Positions 11,137-24,076 of a stretch of 64,000 nucleotides of DNA are shown piece by piece. Source of the DNA: Marisa cornuarietis. Its lineage: Eukaryota; Mollusca; Gastropoda; Architaenioglossa; Ampullariidae. The stretch is from the NCBI GenBank assembly GCA_004794655.1, contig SMMW01000592.1, positions 2,872,501-2,936,500 of the forward strand, written 5' to 3'. The notes beneath the pieces were generated by a model that made no database searches, was not told the DNA's origin, and saw only the letters and a program-made list of their open reading frames with translations. Position numbers and translations under genes: made by a program. Position 1 is the stretch's first letter, and every line of letters starts with the position of its first letter.

Positions 11137-12710
11137 ATGAGTGCAGCAAAACGTAAGCGAAATCTTTTCCCTGTCGACTTGTGTTTCCTGATTTTTGTAA
11201 CGTTTTCTGAGAGCTGAACTGTTTATTTGAGTTTTTTTGCTTGCTTTCGCTTTTTGTATCTGATTTCTTTTCTCTCTCATTATGAGACTATTATGCTATT
11301 ATAATGTGTATATCCGATTTTATGTTGATTTTTAACACATGCGTATTTGTAAATATTTTGTGCAGCTGTTTTTGTTAGACCTGTCTTTGCCAATCACGTC
11401 AAGTATGTCAAGTATTCGCGTGTTAAACACGTTGCAGTTGGTGGCCCTGTATGCTTTTGATAAATGTTGTGACCGAGTCGAGAAATATCTCAGTTTGTTT
11501 TTTCTGCATTTCCTTGAAAACCACAGAGCCTCAGAATAATGCTTGCAATCTTATCAACTTTCACCTGCTAGAGGGTGTATGGGTCGAGTGCATGGGCGCG
11601 GCCCTTAGAATACTTTATCCTTTGTAATTTCCCTTTAAACAACGTTCTCTTCAAGGTACCCGTAACATTTCTGGCGCTCAAGAGGTAGCCATACTTATCT
11701 GCACGGATCGTTTGAGGAGGGATCATTAAAAAAATCTAGGAGGTCCGTCTCTTGCTCTCTCTTTTAGATGACAAGCAGGTTTAACTCCAAACACATCAAG
11801 CAAGAGATAAAATAGGTTATTAGGATATATTTATACATATAAATAAATCTAGGTTTCTACGTTATGAATTAATATTTTACCTCTTGTCTCTATTGCGAAT
11901 GGGATATATATATATAATTTTAATCTACGTTATTCACTTATGTAACATACTTCATATCTTCTTTCCCAATGGGATATATATATATATATATAATAGTAAT
12001 TTGCGTTACCTACGTGTGTATTAATATATACCTCCTGTTTTCATTTCGAATGGGCTCGAACTTGAAACATTAGTTTGAGAAACTACAGCAAGCATGTTCA
12101 GTCCCAGTGGAAGAAAGTTCACGTATTGAAGTCATACCGCGCGTCCTAAACATGAAATAAATTTAACGGAAGGAGAAAAGTCAAAGTCGAGAAGTTATTT
12201 GGCGTAATGGCAACAGTCGCCGAACAATGGGTCAGCCCCAGTCAGTATGACTGCGTGTCGATAGCCAATTTGTTGCTACTAACTCTTTTTCTTTCCTTCA
12301 CCTTCGGTTTTCTTGGTCTGTGCCAACCTTTTTATTTCTCAGTTTCGTACCCAGCCAAGTATTTACATATATACGAGAGAGAAATCGCACACACGCACGC
12401 ATGTATAAATAGACTATTTACATATTTTGCATTATTCCTTGTACTAGATATTGTTAACACTAATGCTAAATACTCAGCACTTGCACTACATGTTGTTCAC
12501 ACTTGACATTTAAGCTACAATATGTACGACGTCAAGGATTACGCATATAAGACATCCACTTTAGGTGCAGTTTAGGATTTATTTCATAAGATTTTTAATA
12601 GAAGAAATATTTCTAATCGACGTACTTTTACACCTTTCACATAGTTGACACTGTCATTTGTGCGTGTGTGTGTGTGTGTGTGTGTGTGAGGGGGGTGTGG
12701 GGTGTGAATT

Positions 12711-12756
<46 letters not shown>

Positions 12757-15700
12757 CCCACTATTCTGTTCTGTGTGTTTATCGTGTATTCTCTTCTCAA
12801 AGATTTTTTTTGCACAATAAGGCTGTACAGGTGTTCCTTTTTGTATTTTCCTTGGTGCAAATCTACCCTAAAAGGCTACTAATGCCAAAAATAAATGTTC
12901 GCGGTGGCAATTATTAATTCACACATTCTACATTTAAGTCCGCCCTGAACAATCATGCCAAAAAAAAGTCCAAGATGTATTAACAACGGGTTATTGGTCT
13001 GTAGCGATAACGTCACAGAGACAGGGGCTGACAGTTGTGCTGCAATGTGCAGAAAACGACAACCACACCCTCGTGATTTACGACCGGTACTCCAGTCCTT
13101 CTTTCTCCCACTGACTTATCGTGGTCCTGAGAAGGCTTACAGATCGAGTAGGAATCCAAGATACAGAGTGGAGGCGGTCTCATATCACTGTAGTTACCAA
13201 CTCACGAAGGACGTACAGCACGCAGTGGCAGTGGAGCTCTCTGTGTCAGGTTTCTGCCGCCTGTCAGCAACAACTTATTGGCATGGCCTGCAAGAAAAGT
13301 GCGTGACGTGACGAGTCACTTACCTTCATTTCCAATATCCTGGTTTTCTAGAAACAGGGGGCTTGTTGCACAAACCTTAAAGAAGAAAAAGGGCTTGTCG
13401 CATACCCCGCCAGCTTTATACAGACGACGCACCCGGTTTCATTTCAAAGCCGTTTGCAGTTCTTATCTACCAGCCTGGATATCGTCAAAAGTGAGCTTTT
13501 TTAAAACAAAAACCTCTGTGTGTTAAAGCAGTTGTATTTGTCAGCTATGTATTCACAATTTGTGTGAATATTATTTTTTAATCCAATTCTTCCTAGACTT
13601 CTGTTGTAAAATGCTTCTATAAACTCTAAGTGTTATAAAGCATGCCGACAGCTGAGTTCTTATATTTTTTAATATTTTTGTGTTTACGATAGTTTTGTAC
13701 CTAATTGCGCCTGCGAGTGACTTTCTTTTAGAAAATCTTCTGGCACCAGCGTCAGGTGTTTATTTAGTTCATTATACAGGACCAATATTCTCCTATGTTA
13801 ACAGAAAAATTAGTTGACAACTAAAGTTAGATTTTAGAGATCTTGTGGACATTCTAAAAACTCCTGTCTTTTTATTATCTTAACTGCGCTTCTAAAGAGA
13901 GGAAATACCTGCAGGCTTATCACCCTATACTTGCTGAATTGAGGATTACATGCATGCAACCCCAAGAAGCAGTTTATCCTGTGTAATCTGTAACTTAACA
14001 ACGAAGTGCGCCGGGCAAACCGGATATGAGCGCATGTTGATAGTGTTTTTACGTCTAGTGAACATCACCTAGTTCCATCGCTATTACCGTGTTTCCGCGA
14101 ATATAAGATCGGGTCCTTTATATATTCTTGCGCCAAAATAAATATTAGGTCTTATTTTCACGGGGTATCAGATTTTTTTCATGTACAAAAATCTACGTTT
14201 AATCAAGTACGAAAATCCACATATATTCTAATACAGTCAGGTCTTCTTCTGTAACACCGTCAAAACTATTTAAACCCTGAATTCCGACCTCAGTTTCTAG
14301 CGATTCTATTTCCCGTTTAATCACTGTCCATTATAATTTATATTTTTAAGCATTAATTTAATTATATTATTTATATATATATCATTATCATGATGTCAAT
14401 ACGTCCGTCGTGTGTTTCAACGGAAGAACGCAAACCGTCCATCAGGCTGACGATCTTAACTTGGATTTATATCTGGGGTAGGGCTTAAATCACGAACATC
14501 CTGAAAAACAATTCTGGGGCTTATTTTCGGGATGGGTCTTATTTCCGAGGAAACATGGTAGTTATTAGATGCATGCCATTTCTAGGAACCCTCCAAAACA
14601 CACACACACACACACACACATTGATAACTTATTTTGCTTCTTAACCGAAAAAGGTTATGTTCCAGCATGAATGGTCGAGATCCATCAATGACAATGTAAA
14701 ACACGTTCGTGCAAGGGGACAAGGTGTTTACAATTCTTTGAACTTCAGCGAAACAAGCAGACGGAGACTTTGTACCAAGTAGACTGATAAGAGTTTAGTT
14801 CAAACATCGATCTTATTCCACTGTAGAGAAGACAAGGAGGCGGACAGAGAGTGTACCAAAGTCTCTAGATCATGATTGCTATCGAAATAGAGAGCCAGCA
14901 GTACACAATAAATATTCAGCCATCCCTTTGAGGAAAATCTGATTGATCTGAACGCTTTATGAAATTTAAGATACGAAAATGCAATAAGACGATTTAAGGA
15001 TATTTCTAATGATAAAATAAACTTTATTTACTTTATTAGGGATTACAAGGTAAAAATAAAATTTACACGAGCAACATGAGTGAATGAAACAACTAACCAA
15101 ACAAAGAACGACTGGACACATAAAAGAATGAAAAGGATTAGATGAAACAAGCTATGCAGAACTTGAGAAAATAATTAGCGAAACATTTTATATTTAGACA
15201 TGCATCTTCTATAATATGTAACTAGAAAGTACATAATAAAATATTTGCTAAATGCAGACATTTGAGTGTATTCTTCTATTCCAGTGATTTTCTGGGCGCT
15301 TGTGTTCATCCATGTTTTCATGTGCTCTGCTGGTGACACCCAACCTGACTGGTCAGGTGAGAACAGGTTGTAACAGGTTATCTTATCTTGTCATACCTGA
15401 AACATGCCGATACTCTTGATGTTCGGTCGATCTCTGAGCTGCATTCCGCGGACCTTAATATTAAATCATGTGTATCAGGCTTAAAAGCGCTTGTGTATTG
15501 ATACTGCCGTGTGCTATGGTTTGCTGGTTACAGGGAGAGAGAGAGAGACATAGAACGTGTTGCTATACGGCCTTCAAAGACAGGAGTAGATGTATAATTA
15601 GATCGATCATGATTTATAATGTACATGTATAGTTAGTAATATACTAAAGGTAGTTGTGTAAATAACAGAGTAAATATATTCGCTGGATGTTTTATGGATG

Positions 15701-16390
15701 TGTTGCAGATGAAGATGAAGAGAATGCATTTGAGAAAGATATAGCCATCGACCAGTTGACAATCCACGACTACAGCCGCTTCTACAGTCAATACGGAAAC
15801 TGGGTGAAGCCCGGCACAAGTCCTGCCTTTAACTTCACAGTTCGAGAGTTACCTGCCCATAGTGAGGATGCAGTCATTCCAAATAACGGCTTTAAATATA
15901 AACGGAGGAAACGTGCAGTAGACGACGATGTAGAATACTCTGGAGGTGTGTATATGTATGTATAGAATCGTCACAGCTTTGTGCGGTTTCTTTTACTTAA
16001 TGACCTACTAGGAGCATATTCTTCAGAAGTTGTCACTTACGACGAATGTACGTTTGTGTCTGCTTACCTATTTGGGTATCCTTACATGTGAACGCGTAAG
16101 TGCATGTATGTCCGTGTATGTGTATGTATATGTGTATGTGTCGTATTCTGTACACGATTGTTCTTTCGTGCATTGTTGGAGATGATGACAACATTACATT
16201 ATCCACATTTTCATCCTTATTCTTTGATCATTTAAGATGTGTAAGATGAGAACTCTTCATCTTGTCATTTCCTCTATTATATAATCTTATCTTTAATGTC
16301 TGCGACAAAGATGTAATAAAATAAGCAAACAAAACCTCACTAACACAATGTGATTAGAATTAACGTGTTAATCACGATCATCTATTTGCC

Positions 16391-16471
<81 letters not shown>

Positions 16472-19400
16472 TTATATGTGCATGTATGTGCATTCTTGCG
16501 TGCGTTCGTGTGGGTGTGTTGATGTTTTGACTGTCCTAAAGCTGACCCATGTGAAGTCGAGTCTTCTCCATGTCTTGAGTTTGAGCAAACATGTGTCTTC
16601 AACACGTCATTGCCTAACGGTTACCACTGTGAATGTGCGCCTGGCTTTGAGGAAGTGGCAGTTTCTCAAAACCTTACCTGTACTGGTGGGTTCTGTGAAC
16701 AGTCTGTCTCTAATACTATATGTGCTACTATCAGACACTTTTTCAATTGTTTCACGTGTCCGTTCATTGTGAAAACGACAAACTTCCCTCATCTGGCGAC
16801 AAATGTCTTACAGATGTGATATCAGACCACTCATAACGCATTTTAGGTTTTGAAGGCAGATAAAGGGTGTCGATATGCTAAAGCAGGCATGTCAAACATG
16901 CGACCCTTTGCAAGCACAAAGAACACTGTACACCTGTGCGACCCTCATTACAACACAAATGTGACACATGCGACCCCCGGGGGGACCCTCAGTTTGATAT
17001 GTCTGTGCTAAAGCACTCTTCATGAGGACAACAGGAACACGTAATACAAATACTCTATACACGAAACTTTAAGCATCACCCAGAGAATACTTTGCACGAC
17101 AAACTGCAGCAAGTGTGACCGCTCATTTTGTGACATATTTGAATTTTATCACTGATAGCCAAAGGTCAACATTCCCCTCTTCCGGCGAGTCAAAAACTCA
17201 AAGGAACTGTCAGTGCACTTTGCACATTCAAAATTTTGTGTGGCCACCATGTGCTACACACCAGTTTTAGGTGATTTTAGTATGAAGTACACTCATTCTT
17301 CAAAGTTTCCAGTTCATTTCACAATGGGTTTTTTTACTTCAGGCTTTATATTATGCACCCCAAAGCCTCAACTAGCCCTGAACATTTTGGAGAAAACTTT
17401 TAGAAAATTATTCAAATGATTTGCGATAAACAAACCCAGAATGCTATAAGCATTGGCAATTCCGTTTCAACTGCAAAAACTTACATTTTAAAGTTTGGTA
17501 AAAATGGTGTTCGTTAGAGTAAAAAGAATTCATTTTCATCGCTAGTCTTCAGACTTTTCTTTTGATTCGTTATATATATCTTGTACCAAATGTGTGCACT
17601 GAGATAAAATTACACTGACGTGCAATATTACGTGTATAATAAAAAGATATGCTGCTTTTAACATACTTTTGTTTTATACAGTACATATATAGTTCAGTTT
17701 ATATAGTTTCTAAATAGTCTTTATTAAGTTTAGTTTACATTAATCTATAATTGTAGTCTACAATAATAGTAGTTTAATATAATTTACATATATTGCGCTG
17801 TTTATCCAGAAATTCCTGAGACAAAGCGCGTGTACCTGACCACGCCTCTTGACACGCCCACCTACAACACGGAACTAAACAACAACCAGAGTGAAGTTTT
17901 TCAGGAATTCCAGAGAGAATGCGACCGTTCTGTAAGTACAAATATAACTGACACATAGCTGTGTCTTGCCGTCTGACTGTGTGATTGCTCCGCCGCCAGC
18001 CATTAAAACTTTTCTTCTTCACTCTGTGCTGTCATTGGTACTGGACTATATGTGATGCTCTCCTGTCTGCTATTATTGTGATTGTTCTGGTATCACCTTC
18101 TTTCTGCCATGAATGGCATCTTCTGTTTTTTATGGCCGGGAGGACTTCTGTTTGAAAAAGATTCACGTTTATTTCGATGATGAATATTTAATTTGTTTTC
18201 AGTTCACCGACTACTTCCGCAATATAACAGAATTCGTGGCTCTTCGAACACTGGAGTTTAGGTACACATTACTCACGTATGAAAGAAAGACGAACGTTTG
18301 TTTTAACAACAAACTTTCCTTAATCATAAACGGTATGATTGTGTGTTCTTCGATGTATGAACGGATTTGCTGTTTATTATTACGCGTTGCTTCTTTCCTC
18401 TTAAAAATCAGTGTAATACTAGGGTTGTCATCTCCTTTCCTCTTCATGTCCTTCAGGAAAGGCATCCAGGAAGAAACAATCGTGGTTTACGTCCTTTACT
18501 TCACGACATCTGCCACGACTGTCACGGGGTCTGTAGCAAAGTCAGTTCTACACATGGAGAGCTACCGTCAAATAGTTATTAATAGTACAATCTACCAAAT
18601 CACTAAAGCTTCAGGAGTCTTTCTTACTTTTGGTGGAACTTCTTCAGGAAACGACGGTAAGAAAAGCACATTTAAAAAATCAAATGATACTCTGTCAATA
18701 GTATAAGTCACAAACTGTAACTTCTGGTAGGTATGTAGATGCAGCAATGCTATCGCTGATGCTCGCTTCAGAAAATGTCTTGATTATAAATAACTCCTTG
18801 GTTGCCTCACTACGTGTACATGGCTCCCTTGCTCCTTTCACTGCTTCTTAGCTCCTTTTTTTAGAACTTTGTCCCCAAAGTAAAAAAATAGCCTCCCTTC
18901 TATCTGTACATAGAGTTTGACTGGTGTAGTGACCCTTCCTTCCATTCGTGTGATGGAAATCAAATATGTATTGATGGCGGACTTCGCTATACATGCGAGT
19001 GCAAGCCAGGATATGTCAACGTAAGTGGACAGTGTGGAGGTAAGTTAAACATACCGATCTGTCTAAAGGATTATTTTTCATTTAAATGATTATAAATTTG
19101 ATTTTTAACAAGTTTTCCTATAGAATTGTATAGCTCAACCCAAACTTATATTAGTTTCATCATCTGTGCAAGCGTTAAACTTCACGTGATCTTACATAAT
19201 TTGCATCTCTTAGTCCAATATCTCTAAGGAACCTGTAATGAGATCCAATACCTTTATGAATAAATAGATGAATATTGAAACTGTATTAGGATGTAATATT
19301 TTTTTATGAATTAATAAAAAAATATTGAAAGATTTTTTCGTTTTCAGATAAGGACTTAGAGTATGGTAAGTTTTTCAATTCCCTTTAGTTTATTTTTTAA

Positions 19401-19608
19401 AACAGCGTGCATTTTTGAGTTTTTATTTTCGAGCAATATGAACAAGATAGGTCTCTTACGTACATCTATACTGCCGGCAATGTTGAACATTCAATATGAG
19501 AGGATGCTGAAAGAAAAAATGTAAAATTTATAAAACCAACAATGGCGGGAGAAAAGGAACAAAAATCACTAATCTCAATTAAGACAGACTGGAAAGAGAG
19601 AGTGTGTG

Positions 19609-19664
<56 letters not shown>

Positions 19665-22600
19665 TGTGAGAGAGAGAGAGAGTCTGTCTTGAACTGAAGA
19701 GATGGGCGTACGCACTTAACAGTTTTTCTCGTAGATCTGTATCCCTACGGCTCTTCAAACGGAGACCAGCTGCTCCCGGAAGGCGATGATGAGGTTTTTC
19801 GAATTGAAGTCACGTCTGGTATCCCATACAGCGACAAAACGTACTACTCTTTCTACGTGAGCAGTCTTTACAAATTAATACTTGATTCTGTAAAAATAAT
19901 GTGGCTTACATAATTACTGTATTGCACAGACTACTGGTATTGAAGTAGATTCCTGTTACATCAGAAGTAAATTAAGAAAGTAAGACTTTCAATAAAGGAC
20001 TGAAAGAACCGAGTGAGGATGACAGAGCTGACAGAGAAAGATTTGAGTTTCCGCAGGAGGTACAGGCGTTGTTGACTCTTACGGAGGATCATGTCAGTGT
20101 TGATGTTCCATTTAAGCTTGTTACCGAAGATGGTACCTAAATATTTGTAAGAGTCGACTACTTCGATGGCATCATCATTGATGGTACTGATGACTGTCTC
20201 AGGCTTGTTCATCCGAAAGTCGAAGATCATTTCTTTAGTCTTTGTGACATTCAAGACAAGGAAATGTTCGTCACACCAACGGAGAAAATTGGGAAGAGCG
20301 GCACTGTGAACATGTTCACTATCATACAAAAGTGACAGGAGGGCAAAGTCATTAGCAAATTTTATCAGAAAGCTCATATTAGTAGTGCTTCTGCAACTGT
20401 TAGTATACAAAATGAACAGTAGTGGAGACGAGCAGCAGCCTTGAGGAGAACCTGTACAGGTGACAACAGGATCTGAGAGAAGATCGTTAACTCTCTGCTG
20501 TCTGTTTGTTAAAAAGTCCAGGATCCAGAGAGTTAGATGGTGGGAGAGATAAAAGTCTGAAACTAGACTCTCCGCTAACAAGTGAGGTTGCACATTATTA
20601 AAAGCAAAATGCACAGGTATCCATTCAGAAAAATGCTCATTGCTCAGCAAAATCAGAAGAGAAGAAAAACGTAAAACAGCAGGAAAGTAAAACAAAATAA
20701 GAAAGACACAAGTGGTGCTTGGTTGTTGAAGTATTTCTTAAATAAACAGATGTCTTCAGTCTTTTCCGAATCGTGGTTGCTGATGTGATGGCGGAGAATG
20801 ACGATGGCAGAGCATTCCACAGTTTTGGTGCCGGGTTTGTGAAGGCCCTGGCTCCAGTGCGCTTCTTGTTTGTGTCTTCCACTGCAGGGAGACAGAAGCG
20901 TGACTGGGAACCAGAGCGCAGGCCACGTGACGGCTGGTGAGGAGAAACTACCTCTTGTAAATAGTCAGGAGCAGTTTTAAACATGCAGGACTAAGCAACT
21001 GAAAGCACTTTGTGGTCAATGCGCTTCTTCTTTGGGAGCCAGTGAAGGCTCTGTAGGATAGGCGTGATGTGCTCAGTGGACGACTTTGCACGGGTGACAA
21101 TCCTGGCGGCTGTGTTTTGAACTCTTTCGAGTCGATCTAACTGTGTAGATATCAACTATAATTAAACTTTTTAAGCTTCAATTCTCAAAGCATGAAGTGT
21201 TAACAAAAACACACGGCGCAACTGATAAATATGTGTATGCACAGTTCACATTTTCCTTCTTCCATTTTATATCTTGGTTCCTCTTTGCGTTTTCTGTATT
21301 TGCCTTTATTCATCATCGGTACTGTTGTTCATCCTTCCGTAGTTCATTTATTGTTTGTTTTTCTGTCCCTCGTATGTTGCTCATGTCTCGTTCTTGTTCT
21401 TAAACGCAAGGAGTGTGAGTATACAAATTTTATTTTATGTTGTTGTGGTTTTTGTTGTACTTTCTTTATATAAAGTGCATTAAGTTTGCTGCCAAGTGAG
21501 GAAATGTGCTACATAATGCTTTTAATAATATTAGTGATGATGAATCAGAGCGCTAAAAACATCTATTCAAATCTGGTCTAGGGATAATATAATAAACCGA
21601 GAAAATTAGCTGAATAGTGTTTTAAAGGTGAAAGTGAGGGTGCGAGTGAGGGAGCGAGGGAGAGTATCCATCGTGAGCAATGTTTGAACTGTCTTTCCAG
21701 CTCGGGATCAACGGTCTCATCACCTTTGACCAAAGAGACAGCGGGTTGAACGTGCAGCTGTACAACCACGTTGAGATGTTCAGCCCTTACCAGGCGGACA
21801 TCATCACACGGGGTGGAAACGGCCGTAAGTCGGGATTTGCCCTTTTACAAAGATTGAAAGGTTATAGTGACAAAATCTCACCTTTACGTAAATGTACAAC
21901 ACACAGAGCATTTATGGTATTTACAAAATCTGTGCACTGGATGCTTGTCGCACTATCTTCGCTTAACTTAATTTCGGCTCTTAAATGATTGTGGTAAGCA
22001 ATCCACGTGTTGCGACAGTTTTACTTGAATTTCATATGCCTACAAAAATTTAACCCAGATAAATGTAAGTTGTGCTACTTTAGAACAGGAGTTTTTTTCA
22101 GAAAATATATAGGACATTTATGGGAACATAAACTGTTATTAGTTTTTTTCTTGTAGTCAATTGACATAAAGCTGCTCGAGAAGAGATAAATCGGTAAAAG
22201 TGAAGTCAGTGTCCGGACAAAGGTAGTTCAAGCGACACAAAATTATTTTCAAATACCTTTTCCTGGGATCAGTGGCGACTGACAAATGCATTTTAATTAA
22301 ATGATCTTTTTGCTGATTTTGTAAAGGAAAGTGCTTAGGCTTGGAGGTGATTTCACACTGTGGAGGATGGGGGATCTCGGGGGAATGTGGGTATGGGAGA
22401 GAAGGTGGGCGAAGGGAGGGAGGAGGGTCACTGTTTAGTGGCGCCGAAGGTGTTGTCTACTCTTCTTTGTGCCCTCTTTTCCTGTTAGTGTCCAGGAGGT
22501 TTGCAAAGTCCGCATTCGTGATGCTGGTGTCCTTTTCCCTGCTGTTTTCCCTAGCTCTCGGTGTCTAGCAGGCCTGCAAAGTACGCCGCGGTGGTGCACT

Positions 22601-24035
22601 GTGTTGGTTGCCGGATCCCTCGTGTTTCTCTCTTCTATGGTTTTTTTCAGGCTTTGGAGTAATATTTTTATTTGCTACTATTTAACCTGGGTTTTAGATG
22701 ATTTGACATCTCTTCTCCATGGTTGCTTAGTTTTTACTATTCTTTATTTGGGTAAGTTTTTTATGTATGAGTCTTGAATTGAGATCGCTGGCCACCAATG
22801 TTACCATTAATGATAATGTAGTATACCATAGTCTCAGTTCTTCTCTGTCTGGTTTGTTTTCGTTACATTCCAGCAGTACGCTGGTTTTATGGCTCTTTTT
22901 CTTTCTGCTGGTTAAATAGCAATGTCTGTATTGGTGACTTTAGGGTTGGCTTTTGATTTTATTCCTAGTCGAGCTAGTTTATCTTCCTCTTCATTCCCTT
23001 TAATCCCAATATGGGAGGTAGTCTTATTTATGAGAAGCAGTATCCCATGCACTATGCCAATACTGTCGGATAACTTGTTTTTCAGTGCCTGGAGTCCTGA
23101 CAGTGAGTCTGAGATTGCTTAGTATTGTCGCTGGGTCGTGTCTTTCATTCTTTCATTTACTGTCTGAAGTGTTGTCTGTATTGCTGTCCGTTCAACTGTG
23201 AAGATGGAGGTATGCGTCAGGAGTCTGGTTGTGATGGACATGTTTCCAGGGGTTATGCTCCCAACCCAGTCACTGGTGTCTCTGGATCATGGGATCCGTC
23301 AGTGTATATGAATGATAGAGTGACGTCCCTTCGCCTAACTGGCTTGAGGGGAAAACTCTCTGTCGTTTTTGTCGTTTTTTTGTATCGTCCGTCGTATTTT
23401 GAGTTTCGGCAACCCTTATTATGATGAAGTCGCCATCCTTGCTCCTCTACAAGACTGCTGCATGTTGAGGACGTCCACTTGGAACAGCCTGCAGCTGTTG
23501 CGGGATGGTGCTCTCAGCAGGGCCATGAAAGAGGTGTTGCGATCCGACCCCATCCGCCCGGTCTTTTCCCATCCAGCCTTTTCCCGGCACTGGACGGACG
23601 GCTGAAGAGGGTATTTCAGAAACTGGACATATGCGTGCAGACAACTGGCTTGGACAATGTGCTAGTCGATGATGGCCTTTGATACTGTCTTGTTGGATTT
23701 GGACTTCATGACTTGCGCGGTGGTGTGGGATTCATGTTTTCATCAGTGAACTTGAGCGTGTGCTGGAGTTCCAGTGTGAAACTTGTGCCTTCTGTTGGAT
23801 GTTGCATTTTCTGTGGAGTGTATGACATGTTTGATATTTGTTCTATGGAGTGTATTCCGGCTTGTATGACATGTTTGATATTTGTGCTGAGGACTGTGTT
23901 CTTGCTGTGTGTGGACGCTGCCCTGTGACGTGGAGGAGACGGGCCGCTACACACCCACATTTTGTCGTCATCTTATTTTTTGACGTCAGCGCCTTGAGCT
24001 GTCCACAGGCCAGGATTTGGCGCTATACAAGCCAA

Positions 24036-24076
<41 letters not shown>

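Larger units (their letters stand above)
11137..15945 (+). other. Gene B exons 1-3: split signal peptide and furin-cleavable pro-segment
   Basis: Exon 1 (11137-11152) encodes MSAAK plus one base; exon 2 (15285-15356) continues [17 protein letters not shown]. Together they make a classic signal peptide with probable cleavage after CSA (about residue 26). The intron between them is 4.1 kb. Exon 3 (15709-15945) encodes an acidic segment beginning DEDEENAF and ending with RRKR at residues 95-98, a strong proprotein-convertase site, then [10 protein letters not shown]. Gene C has the same start (MSTAK) and the same RRKR; gene A has RWKR. Exon 3 has no family I recognise. Confidence 0.85.

Noticed and set aside
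12955..13526. Open frames in gene B intron 1 that might be an extra gene
   Set aside because: The homologous stretch in gene C (53160-53740) has different frames broken by indels and stops, so it is not under coding constraint.
17774..18022. Minus-strand frame of 82 codons, repeated at 57162-57428
   Set aside because: It is the antisense shadow of exon 5, whose DNA is nearly identical in genes B and C.
20637..20984. Independent small minus-strand gene
   Set aside because: It is the C-terminal piece of a LINE ORF2 (LRS...RAF...PKLWNALPS pattern).
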